Assembly (NCBI GenBank): GCA_011053095.1
Contig: DRHS01000058.1
Location: 67,826-106,637, forward strand
Direction of reading: 5' to 3'
DNA: 38,812 nucleotides
From: Bacteroides sp.
GTDB lineage: Bacteria; Bacteroidota; Bacteroidia; Bacteroidales; SM23-62
The notes under the pieces are model-generated. The model ran no database searches, was not told the origin of the DNA, and saw nothing but the letters and a program-made list of their open reading frames with translations. Below are positions 1 to 7,519 of this stretch, piece by piece. The first letter of the stretch is position 1; each line of letters opens with the position of its first letter. The position numbers and the translations under genes were made by a program.

Positions 1-1
1 T

Positions 2-448
2 CTGACCATTGCGGCACCGGATATGGGAGGAACCAAAAGAGCAAATGCTTATTCCCGGTTTATGAATACAGACATGGTGATTGGCTATAAGCTGAGAAAG
101 AAAGCAAATGTAATTGAAGACATCAAGGTAATCGGGGATATTGAAAATAAGGATATTGTCATTGTTGATGACATGATAGATACAGCAGGAACAATATGCC
201 TCGCTGCAGATATGATGATGAGGGAAAATGCCAGTTCAGTCAGGGTTTGTGCAACTCATCCTGTTCTTTCCGGAGATTCTATCAGTAGGATTGAAGATTC
301 CAGTATCAGTGAAGTTATTGTTACTGATACCATCCCGGTTCTAAAGAAAAGTCCCAAATTAAAAATCATCTCTGTTGCCGAACTTTTTGCTGATGTAATA
401 AACAAAGTATACAATTATGAGTCCATCAGTTCTAATTTTATCCAATAA
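2..448 (+). CDS. prs: Ribose-phosphate pyrophosphokinase, C-terminal part (cut by window edge)
   Basis: This enzyme makes PRPP from ribose-5-phosphate and ATP for nucleotide, histidine and tryptophan synthesis in the cytosol. Only the last ~148 codons are present. The frame is open from base 2, upstream of the first visible ATG at 23. The PRPP-binding motif is clear: VIVDDMIDTAGTI around residues 54-66 counted from the ATG at 23. It follows the DMGGTKRA segment, which corresponds to the conserved DAGG(V/A)KRA region of PRPP synthetases. The C-terminal ATHPVLSGDS segment also fits the family. It lies directly upstream of rplY and pth in the same direction. The 5' end lies outside the window, so start and regulation cannot be judged. 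Confidence 0.93.
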   Translation: MTIAAPDMGGTKRANAYSRFMNTDMVIGYKLRKKANVIEDIKVIGDIENKDIVIVDDMIDTAGTICLAADMMMRENASSVRVCATHPVLSGDSISRIEDSSISEVIVTDTIPVLKKSPKLKIISVAELFADVINKVYNYESISSNFIQ

Positions 449-452
449 ATAC

Positions 453-460
453 TATATTTG
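453..460 (+). promoter_or_regulatory. Bacteroidetes -7 element (TATATTTG) for rplY
   Basis: An exact match to the Bacteroidetes primary-sigma -7 consensus TAnnTTTG starts 5 bases after the prs stop codon. It would give a leader of about 80 nt before the rplY ATG at 551. No convincing -33 TTTG is seen at the usual spacing. Confidence 0.55.
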
Positions 461-505
461 CGGCTCATTTTCGAGGGGTAAAGTATTAAACAATGGTGTG
501 ATGGG

Positions 506-525
506 GAATTAGCACCCTCTAATTC
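506..525 (+). promoter_or_regulatory. Hairpin in the rplY leader
   Basis: The arms GAATTAG (506-512) and CTAATTC (519-525) are perfect complements around the loop CACCCT. The hexamer AGCACC occurs at 511-516 and again at 531-536. The element lies in the transcribed leader between the -7 element at 453 and the rplY start at 551. A role in ribosomal-protein feedback is inferred only from its position. Confidence 0.35.
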
Positions 526-550
526 TGAGTAGCACCGCAAAATTGTTAGG

Positions 551-1228
551 ATGAAAACATTTGAATTAAAGGCTTCCTTACGCAAGGATACCGGAAAAAA
601 AGAATCCAAGAATCTCAGAAAGCAGGAACTTGTACCCTGCGTTATTTATGGTGGTGAAAAAATTGTGCATTTTGCCGTCATAGAAAAGAATTTCAAAAAT
701 CTTATTTATACACCGGATGTATTTCTCGTCAAACTCGACATCGATGGAGAGAAGTACGATGCGGTAATTCAGGATATCCAGTTCCATCCGGTAAGCGACC
801 GGATACTGCATGTTGATTTTTCACAGGTGGTTGATGGCAAAGCCGTCACCATAAACCTGCCCATTGAACTTACCGGAAATTCACTGGGAATGCTTGACGG
901 CGGAAAACTAAGGCAACGGAGACGTTCTCTGAAGGTAAAGGGACTTGCAGAACATATGCCGGATTACCTTGAAGTTGATATCACATCACTTGATATAGGA
1001 GACAGTATGAAGGTCGGTGATCTTGAATACGAAAACCTGGAAGTACTTGATCCGCAAAGGGCAATGGTGGTGGGTGTCGTATCCTCAAGACTTATTGCAA
1101 AAGGTATGCAGGAAGCAGTTGTTGAAGAAGAGGAGGTAATTGAAGAAGTCCTTGAAGGAGATGAAGAAGCAGTCGCTGGTGAAGAAGGCGCTCCCGCTGC
1201 AGAAGAAGTCAAGCCCGAAGGGGAATAA
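551..1228 (+). CDS. rplY: 50S ribosomal protein bL25 / general stress protein Ctc (long form)
   Basis: This 5S-rRNA-binding protein of the large ribosomal subunit is in the long TL5/CTC form (225 aa). The N-terminal L25 domain covers residues ~1-92 and contains GKKESKNLRKQELVPCVIYG. The TL5-type C-terminal beta domain covers ~95-185. A very acidic Glu/Ala tail (~190-225, EEEEVIEEVLEGDEEA) is typical of Bacteroidetes homologues. The ATG at 551 follows a short AGG (TTAGGATG), but Shine-Dalgarno use is weak in this phylum. The gene has its own -7 element and leader hairpin. pth starts 11 bases after its stop, so the two are probably co-transcribed. Confidence 0.95.
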   Translation: MKTFELKASLRKDTGKKESKNLRKQELVPCVIYGGEKIVHFAVIEKNFKNLIYTPDVFLVKLDIDGEKYDAVIQDIQFHPVSDRILHVDFSQVVDGKAVTINLPIELTGNSLGMLDGGKLRQRRRSLKVKGLAEHMPDYLEVDITSLDIGDSMKVGDLEYENLEVLDPQRAMVVGVVSSRLIAKGMQEAVVEEEEVIEEVLEGDEEAVAGEEGAPAAEEVKPEGE

Positions 1229-1239
1229 AATAACAGGCC

Positions 1240-1803
1240 TTGAAGTATCTTATTGCTGGATTAGGCAATATCGGAGTTGAATACTCCGGAACAAGGCACA
1301 ATATTGGTTTTATGATATTGGATGCACTTGCGGGTGCATCCAATTCTTTTTTTGAGCCTGCCCGTCTGGCGGACAGATGCAGTCTGAAACATCGGGGCAG
1401 AACTTTCGTTCTGATTAAGCCCAGCACCTATGTAAACCTTAGTGGACGAGCAGTTCACTACTGGTTGAAAAAGGAAAAAATACCTCTTGATCGATTTCTT
1501 GTTGTACTTGACGATATTGCTCTGCCCTATGGTAAACTTCGAATCAGACCGCATGGTGGCAGCGGGGGACATAACGGGCTTGAACATATCAGCCAAATAC
1601 TCGACAACCAGAATTATGCCCGATTAAGATTCGGTATCGGAGACGAATTCAATCGTGGCCAGCAGATCAACCATGTCCTCGGTAATTGGACCGATGAGGA
1701 AAAATCCACACTTAATGATAGAATGAAAGCCGCTGGTGAAATTATTCTGAGTTTTGGTACTGCGGGACTTGAGCAGACCATGAATACATACAACAACAAG
1801 TAA
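1240..1803 (+). CDS. pth: Peptidyl-tRNA hydrolase
   Basis: The enzyme hydrolyses the ester bond of peptidyl-tRNAs dropped from ribosomes and so recycles tRNA. The protein has 187 aa, normal for the family. The N-terminus KYLIAGLGNIG.EYSGTRHN places the catalytic His at residue 20, the same number as in E. coli Pth. The conserved LVVLDDIALPYGKLRIRP and GGSGGHNGL segments follow. The start is TTG at 1240. No in-frame ATG exists upstream of the conserved first beta-strand, so this unusual start codon is well supported. rplY lies just upstream, and a weak hairpin follows at 1819-1839. Confidence 0.95.
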   Translation: MKYLIAGLGNIGVEYSGTRHNIGFMILDALAGASNSFFEPARLADRCSLKHRGRTFVLIKPSTYVNLSGRAVHYWLKKEKIPLDRFLVVLDDIALPYGKLRIRPHGGSGGHNGLEHISQILDNQNYARLRFGIGDEFNRGQQINHVLGNWTDEEKSTLNDRMKAAGEIILSFGTAGLEQTMNTYNNK

Positions 1804-1818
1804 AACAAATCCTTCTGA

Positions 1819-1839
1819 AGGCCTTTATTCATAAGGCCT
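1819..1839 (+). terminator. Possible weak terminator after pth
   Basis: The inverted repeat AGGCCTT (1819-1825) / AAGGCCT (1833-1839) has a 7-nt loop and lies 16 bases after the pth stop. No U-tract follows, so its termination strength is doubtful. Confidence 0.3.
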
Positions 1840-1882
1840 GTTAAAGATTTGTTAAAGCCCTCAGTCCAGTGATTTAAAAATT

Positions 1883-1890
1883 TATCTTTG
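1883..1890 (+). promoter_or_regulatory. Bacteroidetes -7 element (TATCTTTG) for the two-component operon
   Basis: Exact TAnnTTTG match 19 bases upstream of the histidine-kinase ATG at 1910. It would give a very short 5' UTR and separates this operon from pth. Confidence 0.55.
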
Positions 1891-1909
1891 TCTCGACCAA
1901 AGCATTATT

Positions 1910-3193
1910 ATGCAGAGATCTCACATCATAATGATCATTCTATTTACCTCCATTGCGCTGGTTGGGCTGACCCTCACCCAGTCATTCTGGGTGTGGAATG
2001 CAGTTAAGCTGACAGAAAAACAGCATGATCACCGCATCGATATGGCACTTGAGGATGTAATTGAGGAACTGGTTGAGGCAAATGATCAGGATCTTGTTTT
2101 CTCGGAACGGCCTGTTATCAAATCTGCATGTGAGGAAATGACATTTTTCAGTGTTATCGATACTGTATTACTGAAGGGATTGTTAAATAAATACACTAAT
2201 TATCACAGGCTTGACAGTGATTATGAATTTGCTATTGTAAAAACCTCCAGCGATTCAATAATTCATGCTTCTACTGCTATTATCCCAAAGTCCATGAAAA
2301 AAAATGCGCACAAAACGTGTTTGTCATGCCTGTGGAAAGAGGAATATTTTCATCTCGAGGTTTATTTTCCATCCCAGCGAAAGGAGGTTCTGGTTGAAAT
2401 GTCAGGATGGCTTGTTCTCTCCGGAATATTCGTCCTTATTGTAATATTTACTTTTTTATATATCATCAATACCATTATTAAGCAGAAAAAGATCTCTGAG
2501 ATCAAAAATGATTTCATTAATAATATGACACATGAATTCAAAACACCGATCTCAACGATTTCATTGGCTGCGGAGGTATTACTCCATACCAAATCTGACT
2601 CCTCCCCCGAGAGAATAAAAAAATATTCCAGGATCATCTACGATGAAAATGTCAGGATGCGTTCGCAGGTTGACAGGGTTCTTCAGGTTGCCCTGCTTGA
2701 CAGAGATGAATTCAGTCTGACCAAATCTGAATTCAATCTTCACCAGCTTGTAAAGGATACAGTTCAGAACCTTTGTTTTGAGCAGTGTGAGGAAGAAACA
2801 ACTGTCAATTATCACCTGAACGCAGACCTCTACAATCTGAATGCCGATGAGATGCATATCAAAAATGTTGTTGTTAACCTTATTGATAACGCAATAAAGT
2901 ATTCTTCGAATGGGGGTCCTACGCTTAACATTTATACCCGAAACAGCTCAGAAGGTATCACCCTGTCCATTGAAGATAACGGAATAGGGATGTCAGCAGA
3001 ATCGACCCGTCATATATTTGATAAATTTTACAGGGTCCCCACCGGAAATATTCATAATGTTAAGGGATTTGGCCTGGGTCTGTATTACGTAAAGAATATG
3101 GTAGATGCTCATGGCGGACAAATCCATGTTAAAAGCGAACCCAACAAAGGAAGCCGGTTCGACGTTTACCTGCCTCTTGATACACCCATATAA
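1910..3193 (+). CDS. Sensor histidine kinase, RprX-like, two membrane helices
   Basis: This is an inner-membrane sensor kinase of 427 aa, probably partner of the response regulator that follows. One TM helix lies at residues ~5-28 and a second at ~165-188. They enclose a periplasmic sensor region of ~135 residues of no recognised fold, with a CLSC cysteine pair. HisKA carries the phospho-acceptor His at residue 208 in NNMTHEFKTPIS. The ATPase domain shows the N box (NVVVNLIDNAIKYSS), G1 (DNGIGM) and G2 (GFGLGLYYVKN). There is no HAMP domain, and the helix leads almost directly into the dimerisation helix. The layout and the adjacent RprY-type regulator suggest RprX, but the signal sensed is unknown. 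Confidence 0.9.
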   Translation: MQRSHIIMIILFTSIALVGLTLTQSFWVWNAVKLTEKQHDHRIDMALEDVIEELVEANDQDLVFSERPVIKSACEEMTFFSVIDTVLLKGLLNKYTNYHRLDSDYEFAIVKTSSDSIIHASTAIIPKSMKKNAHKTCLSCLWKEEYFHLEVYFPSQRKEVLVEMSGWLVLSGIFVLIVIFTFLYIINTIIKQKKISEIKNDFINNMTHEFKTPISTISLAAEVLLHTKSDSSPERIKKYSRIIYDENVRMRSQVDRVLQVALLDRDEFSLTKSEFNLHQLVKDTVQNLCFEQCEEETTVNYHLNADLYNLNADEMHIKNVVVNLIDNAIKYSSNGGPTLNIYTRNSSEGITLSIEDNGIGMSAESTRHIFDKFYRVPTGNIHNVKGFGLGLYYVKNMVDAHGGQIHVKSEPNKGSRFDVYLPLDTPI

Positions 3194-3201
3194 TTTCTGT
3201 A

Positions 3202-3221
3202 AATTAGCTGTCTAGCTAATT
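3202..3221 (+). repeat. Perfect hairpin between kinase and regulator genes
   Basis: The arms AATTAGCT (3202-3209) and AGCTAATT (3214-3221) form 8 perfect pairs around loop GTCT. It sits in the 33-nt gap between the kinase stop and the regulator ATG at 3227. There is no U-tract. It could tune the kinase:regulator ratio by RNA processing or start-site occlusion, or act as an operator. No function can be shown. Confidence 0.35.
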
Positions 3222-3226
3222 ATATA

Positions 3227-3931
3227 ATGAAAAAGAAATCCAAAGCTAATATTCTCCTTGTTGAGGATGATAAAAATCTGGCTTTTGTCCTCATAGATTA
3301 CCTTTCTATGTCGGGCTATGGAGTTCAGCATGCTGAAGACGGGGTAGCTGGACTTGAATTATTTAAAAACGGCAAGTATGATATCTGTATTCTTGATGTG
3401 ATGATGCCACTTAAGGATGGCTTCACCCTTGCTGAAGAGATACGTGTAATCAATGAGGTCGTGCCTATTATGTTCCTGACAGCCAAGACTATGAAAGAAG
3501 ACAAGATCAAAGGATTCAAGATTGGGGGGGACGATTATATCACAAAACCTTTCAGCACTGAAGAACTCAGCCTTAGAATAGAAGCAATTTTACGAAGAAC
3601 AAGATATTCACTCCTTGATGGAGAACAGGAAAGTATATATAAACTGGGAAATTACACATTCGATTACTCCAGCCAGCTTCTTAAAGGACCTGTTGAAGAA
3701 AAGAGGCTCACCAAAAAAGAAGCCGAGGTACTCCGTCTGCTATGCATAAACATGAATAAAATCCTCCGGCGTGAAATAGCTTTGAAAATGATTTGGGGGG
3801 AAGACGATTATTTTATGGGACGCAGCATGGATGTTTACATCACAAAACTGCGGAAATTTCTAGCGGATGATCCCAAGGTTAATATTACCAACATTCACCG
3901 GACTGGATTTATGCTGGAGGTGAACGAGTAA
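3227..3931 (+). CDS. rprY: OmpR/PhoB-type response regulator, RprY-like
   Basis: This is a DNA-binding response regulator of 234 aa. The receiver domain (~6-120) has acidic residues D14/D15, phospho-acceptor D57 in CILDVMMP, T85 and K107 in KPF. The winged-helix effector domain covers ~135-232 and ends in the usual IHRTGFMLEV strand. The segments DGFTLAEEIR, VPIMFLTAKT, GGDDYITKPF and EELSLRIEAILRR closely match RprY of Bacteroides and Porphyromonas, and the symbol is given on that recalled similarity. Phosphorylation by the upstream kinase is inferred. The S4-domain gene begins 8 bases after its stop, suggesting an extended operon. Confidence 0.92.
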   Translation: MKKKSKANILLVEDDKNLAFVLIDYLSMSGYGVQHAEDGVAGLELFKNGKYDICILDVMMPLKDGFTLAEEIRVINEVVPIMFLTAKTMKEDKIKGFKIGGDDYITKPFSTEELSLRIEAILRRTRYSLLDGEQESIYKLGNYTFDYSSQLLKGPVEEKRLTKKEAEVLRLLCINMNKILRREIALKMIWGEDDYFMGRSMDVYITKLRKFLADDPKVNITNIHRTGFMLEVNE

Positions 3932-3939
3932 AGTCCAAC

Positions 3940-4320
3940 ATGCTTACCGATAACGAGGTCCGGATTGATAAATGGCTATGGGCAGTCCGGATATTTAAAA
4001 CAAGAAGCCAGGCTTCCGAGGCTTGCAGAAAAGGGAAAGTCCTCATCCTGGATCAGCAGGCAAAACCTTCAAGAATTCTAAAGATTGACGATATTGTGCA
4101 GGTTAAAAAACCACCTGTTGTTTATTCCTTCAGGGTGCTTGGCCTGCTTGGCAAAAGGCTTGGCACAAAAGCAATCCATGAATATGTCGAGAATATCACC
4201 CCCCGGGAGGAACTGGATAAACTAAAAATCAGGGAGACATTTTTTATTGTCCGGGATAGAGGAGCAGGAAGACCAACAAAAAAGGAAAGAAGGGTAATCG
4301 ATAAATTAAAAGGAGAATAA
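3940..4320 (+). CDS. S4-domain RNA-binding protein (Hsp15-like)
   Basis: A small basic protein (126 aa) with an N-terminal S4 RNA-binding domain at ~5-65: RIDKWLWAVRIFKTRSQA.EACRKGKV. This is the signature of the Hsp15/HslR family, which binds stalled 50S subunits carrying nascent chains. The C-terminal tail is Lys/Arg-rich (GAGRPTKKERR), also as in Hsp15 relatives. It starts 8 bases after the regulator stop and ends 11 bases before the DUF4924 gene. Its proximity to pth, which acts on related ribosome-rescue products, fits a translation-quality role. That role is inferred from family and context. Confidence 0.85.
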   Translation: MLTDNEVRIDKWLWAVRIFKTRSQASEACRKGKVLILDQQAKPSRILKIDDIVQVKKPPVVYSFRVLGLLGKRLGTKAIHEYVENITPREELDKLKIRETFFIVRDRGAGRPTKKERRVIDKLKGE

Positions 4321-4331
4321 ATTCAATTAGA

Positions 4332-4877
4332 ATGATCATTGCACAAGAAAAACGGAAAACTAATATTGCCGAATTTATAATCTATATGTGGCAGGTGGAG
4401 GATCTAATCCGGGCTGCGGGTTTTGAGCTCGGACAGGTAGATCAGATCGTTATCAGTAAATTTGATCTGCCCCCTGAACAACTGGATGAAATAAGGACTT
4501 GGTATGCAAACCTGATCACCCTGATGGCCGAAGAAAAGATCGTCGAAAAGGGCCATATGACATTTCTTAACAACCTGATAAGGGAATTAAATGACCTTCA
4601 TTTGAGACTGCTCCAGTCGCCTGAAGAAAAAAAATACCAGGAAATATACCGAACCGCACATGAAAATGTGAAATCTTTTAAAGAAAAGAGTCCGGGTCCT
4701 TTTTCCTCAGAAATTGAAGCCTGCCTTACAGGTCTATACGGTTACCTTATGCTGCGACTTAAAAAGACAGAAATCAGCACCGAAACAAAGGATGCAATGA
4801 TAAGTTTCGGCAACTTGTTGGCGGCCCTCTCGACCCGGTTCAGGGAAATTGAGGAAGGGACCAGAGAACTGCCATAA
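4332..4877 (+). CDS. DUF4924 family protein
   Basis: A conserved Bacteroidetes protein of unknown function (181 aa). It has no signal peptide or membrane helix and is probably all-helical and cytosolic. The N-terminus MIIAQEKRKTNIAEFIIYMW matches my recollection of DUF4924, whose members start with a similar I(A/S)QEKRK.NIAEYILYMWQ.ED motif. The rest is amphipathic helix with many Glu/Leu/Lys. It starts 11 bases after the S4-domain gene, so co-transcription is likely. No catalytic motif is visible. Confidence 0.8.
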   Translation: MIIAQEKRKTNIAEFIIYMWQVEDLIRAAGFELGQVDQIVISKFDLPPEQLDEIRTWYANLITLMAEEKIVEKGHMTFLNNLIRELNDLHLRLLQSPEEKKYQEIYRTAHENVKSFKEKSPGPFSSEIEACLTGLYGYLMLRLKKTEISTETKDAMISFGNLLAALSTRFREIEEGTRELP

Positions 4878-4929
4878 ACAGATCGGGTATCACTGATGTG
4901 CAATATCATTCAAATACACGATAACAGGG

Positions 4930-5340
4930 CTAAAGAAATCTTTCCCTAATTTGCTCTGACGGAAGAAAACAATCATCTCTCATACCATAAAACCGGTAGC
5001 GGTTTCTGGCAATCAGATCGTAAAAATAGTCTCTGAACCGCCTGGGCACTAGTATTAAACTGTAAAAAACGGGCCAGAATCCGCTCAGTCTCCTTGCTAT
5101 CCGGAGTGCAGCATCAGATTTTGAATAGACGGTATCCCCAAGTATAAGGACTATAGAATGATTTGCCAATTCTCCGATCCTGTGGTCATGGAGTATTTTT
5201 TTCCCACCTGGAGTTTGTGAGGGACTGAATCTGAAATATTCCTTTCGATCCTTCTTAATTATAAACAAAACCGACCCTGAACAAAAATTGCAGTAGCCGT
5301 CAAAAATAATTGTTGCATTATCCAATCTGGATCTGGTCAT
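4930..5340 (-). CDS. DCC-family thiol-disulfide oxidoreductase-like protein (DUF393)
   Basis: A small predicted redox protein. The family signature DGxCxxC is at the N-terminus (D14-G-Y-C17-N-F-C20, counted from the ATG at 5340), followed by a helix and the FRFSPSQ segment typical of DCC proteins. The C-terminal FYDLIARNRYRFYG(M)RDDC segment is also characteristic (usual form YD.iA.nRyr.fG....C). The start at 5340 places the motif where the family has it. An ATG at 5394 would add 18 unconserved residues and overlap the upstream flavin reductase by 14 nt, so I prefer the shorter form. Neighbourhood with a flavin reductase suggests redox work; the substrate is unknown. Confidence 0.82.
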   Translation of the reverse strand: MTRSRLDNATIIFDGYCNFCSGSVLFIIKKDRKEYFRFSPSQTPGGKKILHDHRIGELANHSIVLILGDTVYSKSDAALRIARRLSGFWPVFYSLILVPRRFRDYFYDLIARNRYRFYGMRDDCFLPSEQIRERFL

Positions 5341-5380
5341 AAGCCTTAGAATTTGAATTGATCTTGGATTTGAACCAAAA

Positions 5381-5896
5381 TCATTCCGGAACAAGGCAGG
5401 AAACGATCTCCCCGATATAGAACTTATGAAAATCCTTCTTCGGATAATTTTCCCCGATTAATTCAGGGATTATAAACGAATCCTCTTTTATGCGATCTGC
5501 ATAAAGTTTTTTGCATTCGATCACCAGTTTGCATTGTTCAAAGTAGACGTTCCCATTGGCAGTGGTCAGAGGTATCAGACCGGTTTCTTTTACCTTGTCT
5601 GTATCCCTTCCTGAACGGGTGCCGCAATATTGCAGGATTTCCCGGTTCCCGGGTTCAAGAAAACTGAGGGTATAATATTCAGATGATTCTGCAAACCCGA
5701 AGGTATAACGCTGGGGTCTGATAAAACAGATGGCGACCGGAAGGTGCCAGAGTATACCTGCGGTACCCCAGGAAGCTGTCATGGTATTAAAATTTTCAGG
5801 GCCTCCCGCGCTTATCAGCATCCAATCTTCCCCAATGAGATCAAATACATTACCGGATATTTTACCGGGAACTATTTGCTTAAAATTTTTAGACAT
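5381..5896 (-). CDS. Flavin reductase-like (FMN-binding split-barrel) protein
   Basis: This 171-aa cytosolic protein belongs to the flavin-reductase-like split-barrel family (DIM6/NTAB). The core FNTMTASWGTAGILWHLPVA is where FMN binds, followed by FIRPQRYTFGFAESSEYYTLSFL, as in the family. Members typically bind FMN and reduce flavin or serve as oxygenase partners, but this one's substrate is unknown. It ends with a cysteine near the C-terminus (GEIVSCLVPE). The DCC-family gene follows on the same strand, so the two may form a small operon. A near-consensus -7 element (TATATTGC, minus strand 5917-5924) lies 21 bases upstream. Confidence 0.85.
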   Translation of the reverse strand: MSKNFKQIVPGKISGNVFDLIGEDWMLISAGGPENFNTMTASWGTAGILWHLPVAICFIRPQRYTFGFAESSEYYTLSFLEPGNREILQYCGTRSGRDTDKVKETGLIPLTTANGNVYFEQCKLVIECKKLYADRIKEDSFIIPELIGENYPKKDFHKFYIGEIVSCLVPE

Positions 5897-5970
5897 TCTA
5901 TTCCTTATTTATACATGCAATATAGCCATTCCGGGATAATCCTCCCTGTTTCAAATTCGGGTTTTTTTTT

Positions 5971-5978
5971 TATCTTGG
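5971..5978 (+). promoter_or_regulatory. Near-consensus -7 element (TATCTTGG) before the acyltransferase gene
   Basis: Seven of eight positions fit TAnnTTTG. It lies about 58 bases upstream of the ATG at 6037, downstream of a run of ten T. This is a weak call based on sequence and position only. Confidence 0.3.
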
Positions 5979-6036
5979 ACTTATTATCCATACCGGTCTC
6001 CGGGTAACTCTGGAAAGAAACCCTCAAATATATCAA

Positions 6037-7407
6037 ATGACAAAAAAGGCAATCGACAGGTTTTCCATAATGTATATTGTATTCAGGACGCATATGATGA
6101 TTACTCACCGGATTTTCTACCGGAAGATGCAGTCCAAATTCCACAACAGGATACCCAAAGACAGACCGGTCCTTATGGCTCCAAATCATCAGAATGCATT
6201 AATGGATGCTATTGGACCAATAATGGCCTGCAGGCGTGAGCCAATTTTCCTGACCCGTGCAGATGTATTTAATAATAAGATCATTGCAAGAATTTTCAGA
6301 TCTTTCAAGATGCTACCTGTTTACAGGATCAGGGACGGGGCCGGCGAGCTCGGCAAGAATGAGGCAATCTTCCAAGAATCAATGGGAGCACTTCTGCGCA
6401 AGAAATGTCCGGTAGCCATCATGCCTGAAGGAAATCATGGTGATAAAAGAAGGCTCCGCCCACTTGTAAAAGGAATATTCCGTGTTGCCTTCCAGGCCCA
6501 GGAGAGCTATGGCGAAAACCCTGGCGTTGTAATTGTTCCGGTAGGCATTGACTATTCAAACTACCCTGCATTCAGAGGCCATATGTTTGTCCAGTTTGGT
6601 GAACCCATCGAAGTAAACGAGTACTGGGCCGAATATATGGAAAATCAGCCCAGGGCAATTAATACCATCCGGGAAAGGCTTTCAAATGAAATGAAAAAAT
6701 ACATTATAAATATTGAGTCTGAGGATCATTACGATACCTATATGTTAATGCGTCAGGTATATAATAAAAGAATGCGCAAAAGACTGGGATTCCGGAAGAA
6801 GGACATGTATCACAGATTATTAGCTGATCAGGCCATGATCAGAGAATTTGCAGGTGTGGAAGAAGCAGAACCGGAAAAGATGTCTGAGCTTTCTGAAATA
6901 AGTAAGGAGTATGCTGATGGAGTAAAGAGGTTTGGGATGAGGGACTGGGTCTTCAGAAAAAACAAACATTCACTTCTACTTCTGATACTTGCTGACCTTG
7001 GTATGCTGTTGACTCTTCCCCTGTTTGTGTTTGGATTTATAACCAATTACCTGGTATACTGGGTCGTAAGCAGGATTACTGAAAAATTGATTAAAGACAA
7101 CTCGTTCAAGAGTTCTGTTAAATTTATTGCGGGATCATTGCTGTTCCCGTTATACTATCTGATCCTGTTTATAGCTGCCTGGATCTTTGCAGATCCGGGA
7201 TGGGTTAAGTGGGCGTTTCTGGGTAGTCTGCCCCTGACCGGACTATTTGCCCATACATGGTATATATGGTTGAAAAAACTCAGGTCACTCTGGAGCTACC
7301 AGTTTAAATCGCTTGCAGGAAATAAGGATCTCAGGAAGCTTAAGGACCTGAGAAAACAAATCATTGATATGGCTGAAGCCTTTATCAATGTACCTTCGGC
7401 AAACTAG
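6037..7407 (+). CDS. PlsC-like glycerolipid acyltransferase with C-terminal membrane helices
   Basis: A membrane-associated acyltransferase (456 aa), probably acylating glycerol-3-phosphate or lysophosphatidate in phospholipid synthesis. The catalytic motif is H51-Q-N-A-L-M-D57. That is an HX5D spacing rather than the usual bacterial HX4D; as I recall, yeast Gpt2/Sct1-type GPATs also have HX5D. Block II (IFLTRADVF, then MLPVYRIRDG), block III (MPEGNHGD, E131) and block IV (IVPVGIDYS) follow in order. Residues ~305-390 hold about three hydrophobic segments likely to be membrane helices, followed by a charged tail. The start at 6037 fits a short basic N-terminus. The exact acyl acceptor cannot be told from sequence. 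Confidence 0.85.
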   Translation: MTKKAIDRFSIMYIVFRTHMMITHRIFYRKMQSKFHNRIPKDRPVLMAPNHQNALMDAIGPIMACRREPIFLTRADVFNNKIIARIFRSFKMLPVYRIRDGAGELGKNEAIFQESMGALLRKKCPVAIMPEGNHGDKRRLRPLVKGIFRVAFQAQESYGENPGVVIVPVGIDYSNYPAFRGHMFVQFGEPIEVNEYWAEYMENQPRAINTIRERLSNEMKKYIINIESEDHYDTYMLMRQVYNKRMRKRLGFRKKDMYHRLLADQAMIREFAGVEEAEPEKMSELSEISKEYADGVKRFGMRDWVFRKNKHSLLLLILADLGMLLTLPLFVFGFITNYLVYWVVSRITEKLIKDNSFKSSVKFIAGSLLFPLYYLILFIAAWIFADPGWVKWAFLGSLPLTGLFAHTWYIWLKKLRSLWSYQFKSLAGNKDLRKLKDLRKQIIDMAEAFINVPSAN

Positions 7408-7491
7408 CCAAATCCTGTCTCAGTTTCTATCTATAAAAATTCTGAATTATTTGTTTAGCAGTATTTTAACGGATATGTAATCTGGATTTTC

Positions 7492-7499
7492 TATCTTCG
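7492..7499 (+). promoter_or_regulatory. Near-consensus -7 element (TATCTTCG) before the VOC gene
   Basis: One mismatch to TAnnTTTG, 21 bases upstream of the ATG at 7520, in an otherwise featureless 112-bp gap after the acyltransferase gene. Confidence 0.35.
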
Positions 7500-7519
7500 C
7501 AAAAAATAAAAAGGGACAG

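Noticed and set aside
964-1212. Ser/Thr-rich antisense frame in rplY
   Set aside because: It is the mirror of the Glu-rich tail of L25 (GAA/GAG read backwards gives Ser/Phe/Leu codons).
5341-5394. 18-residue N-terminal extension of the DCC-family protein
   Set aside because: It would place the DGxCxxC motif too far from the N-terminus and overlap the flavin-reductase gene; it shows no conservation I recognise.
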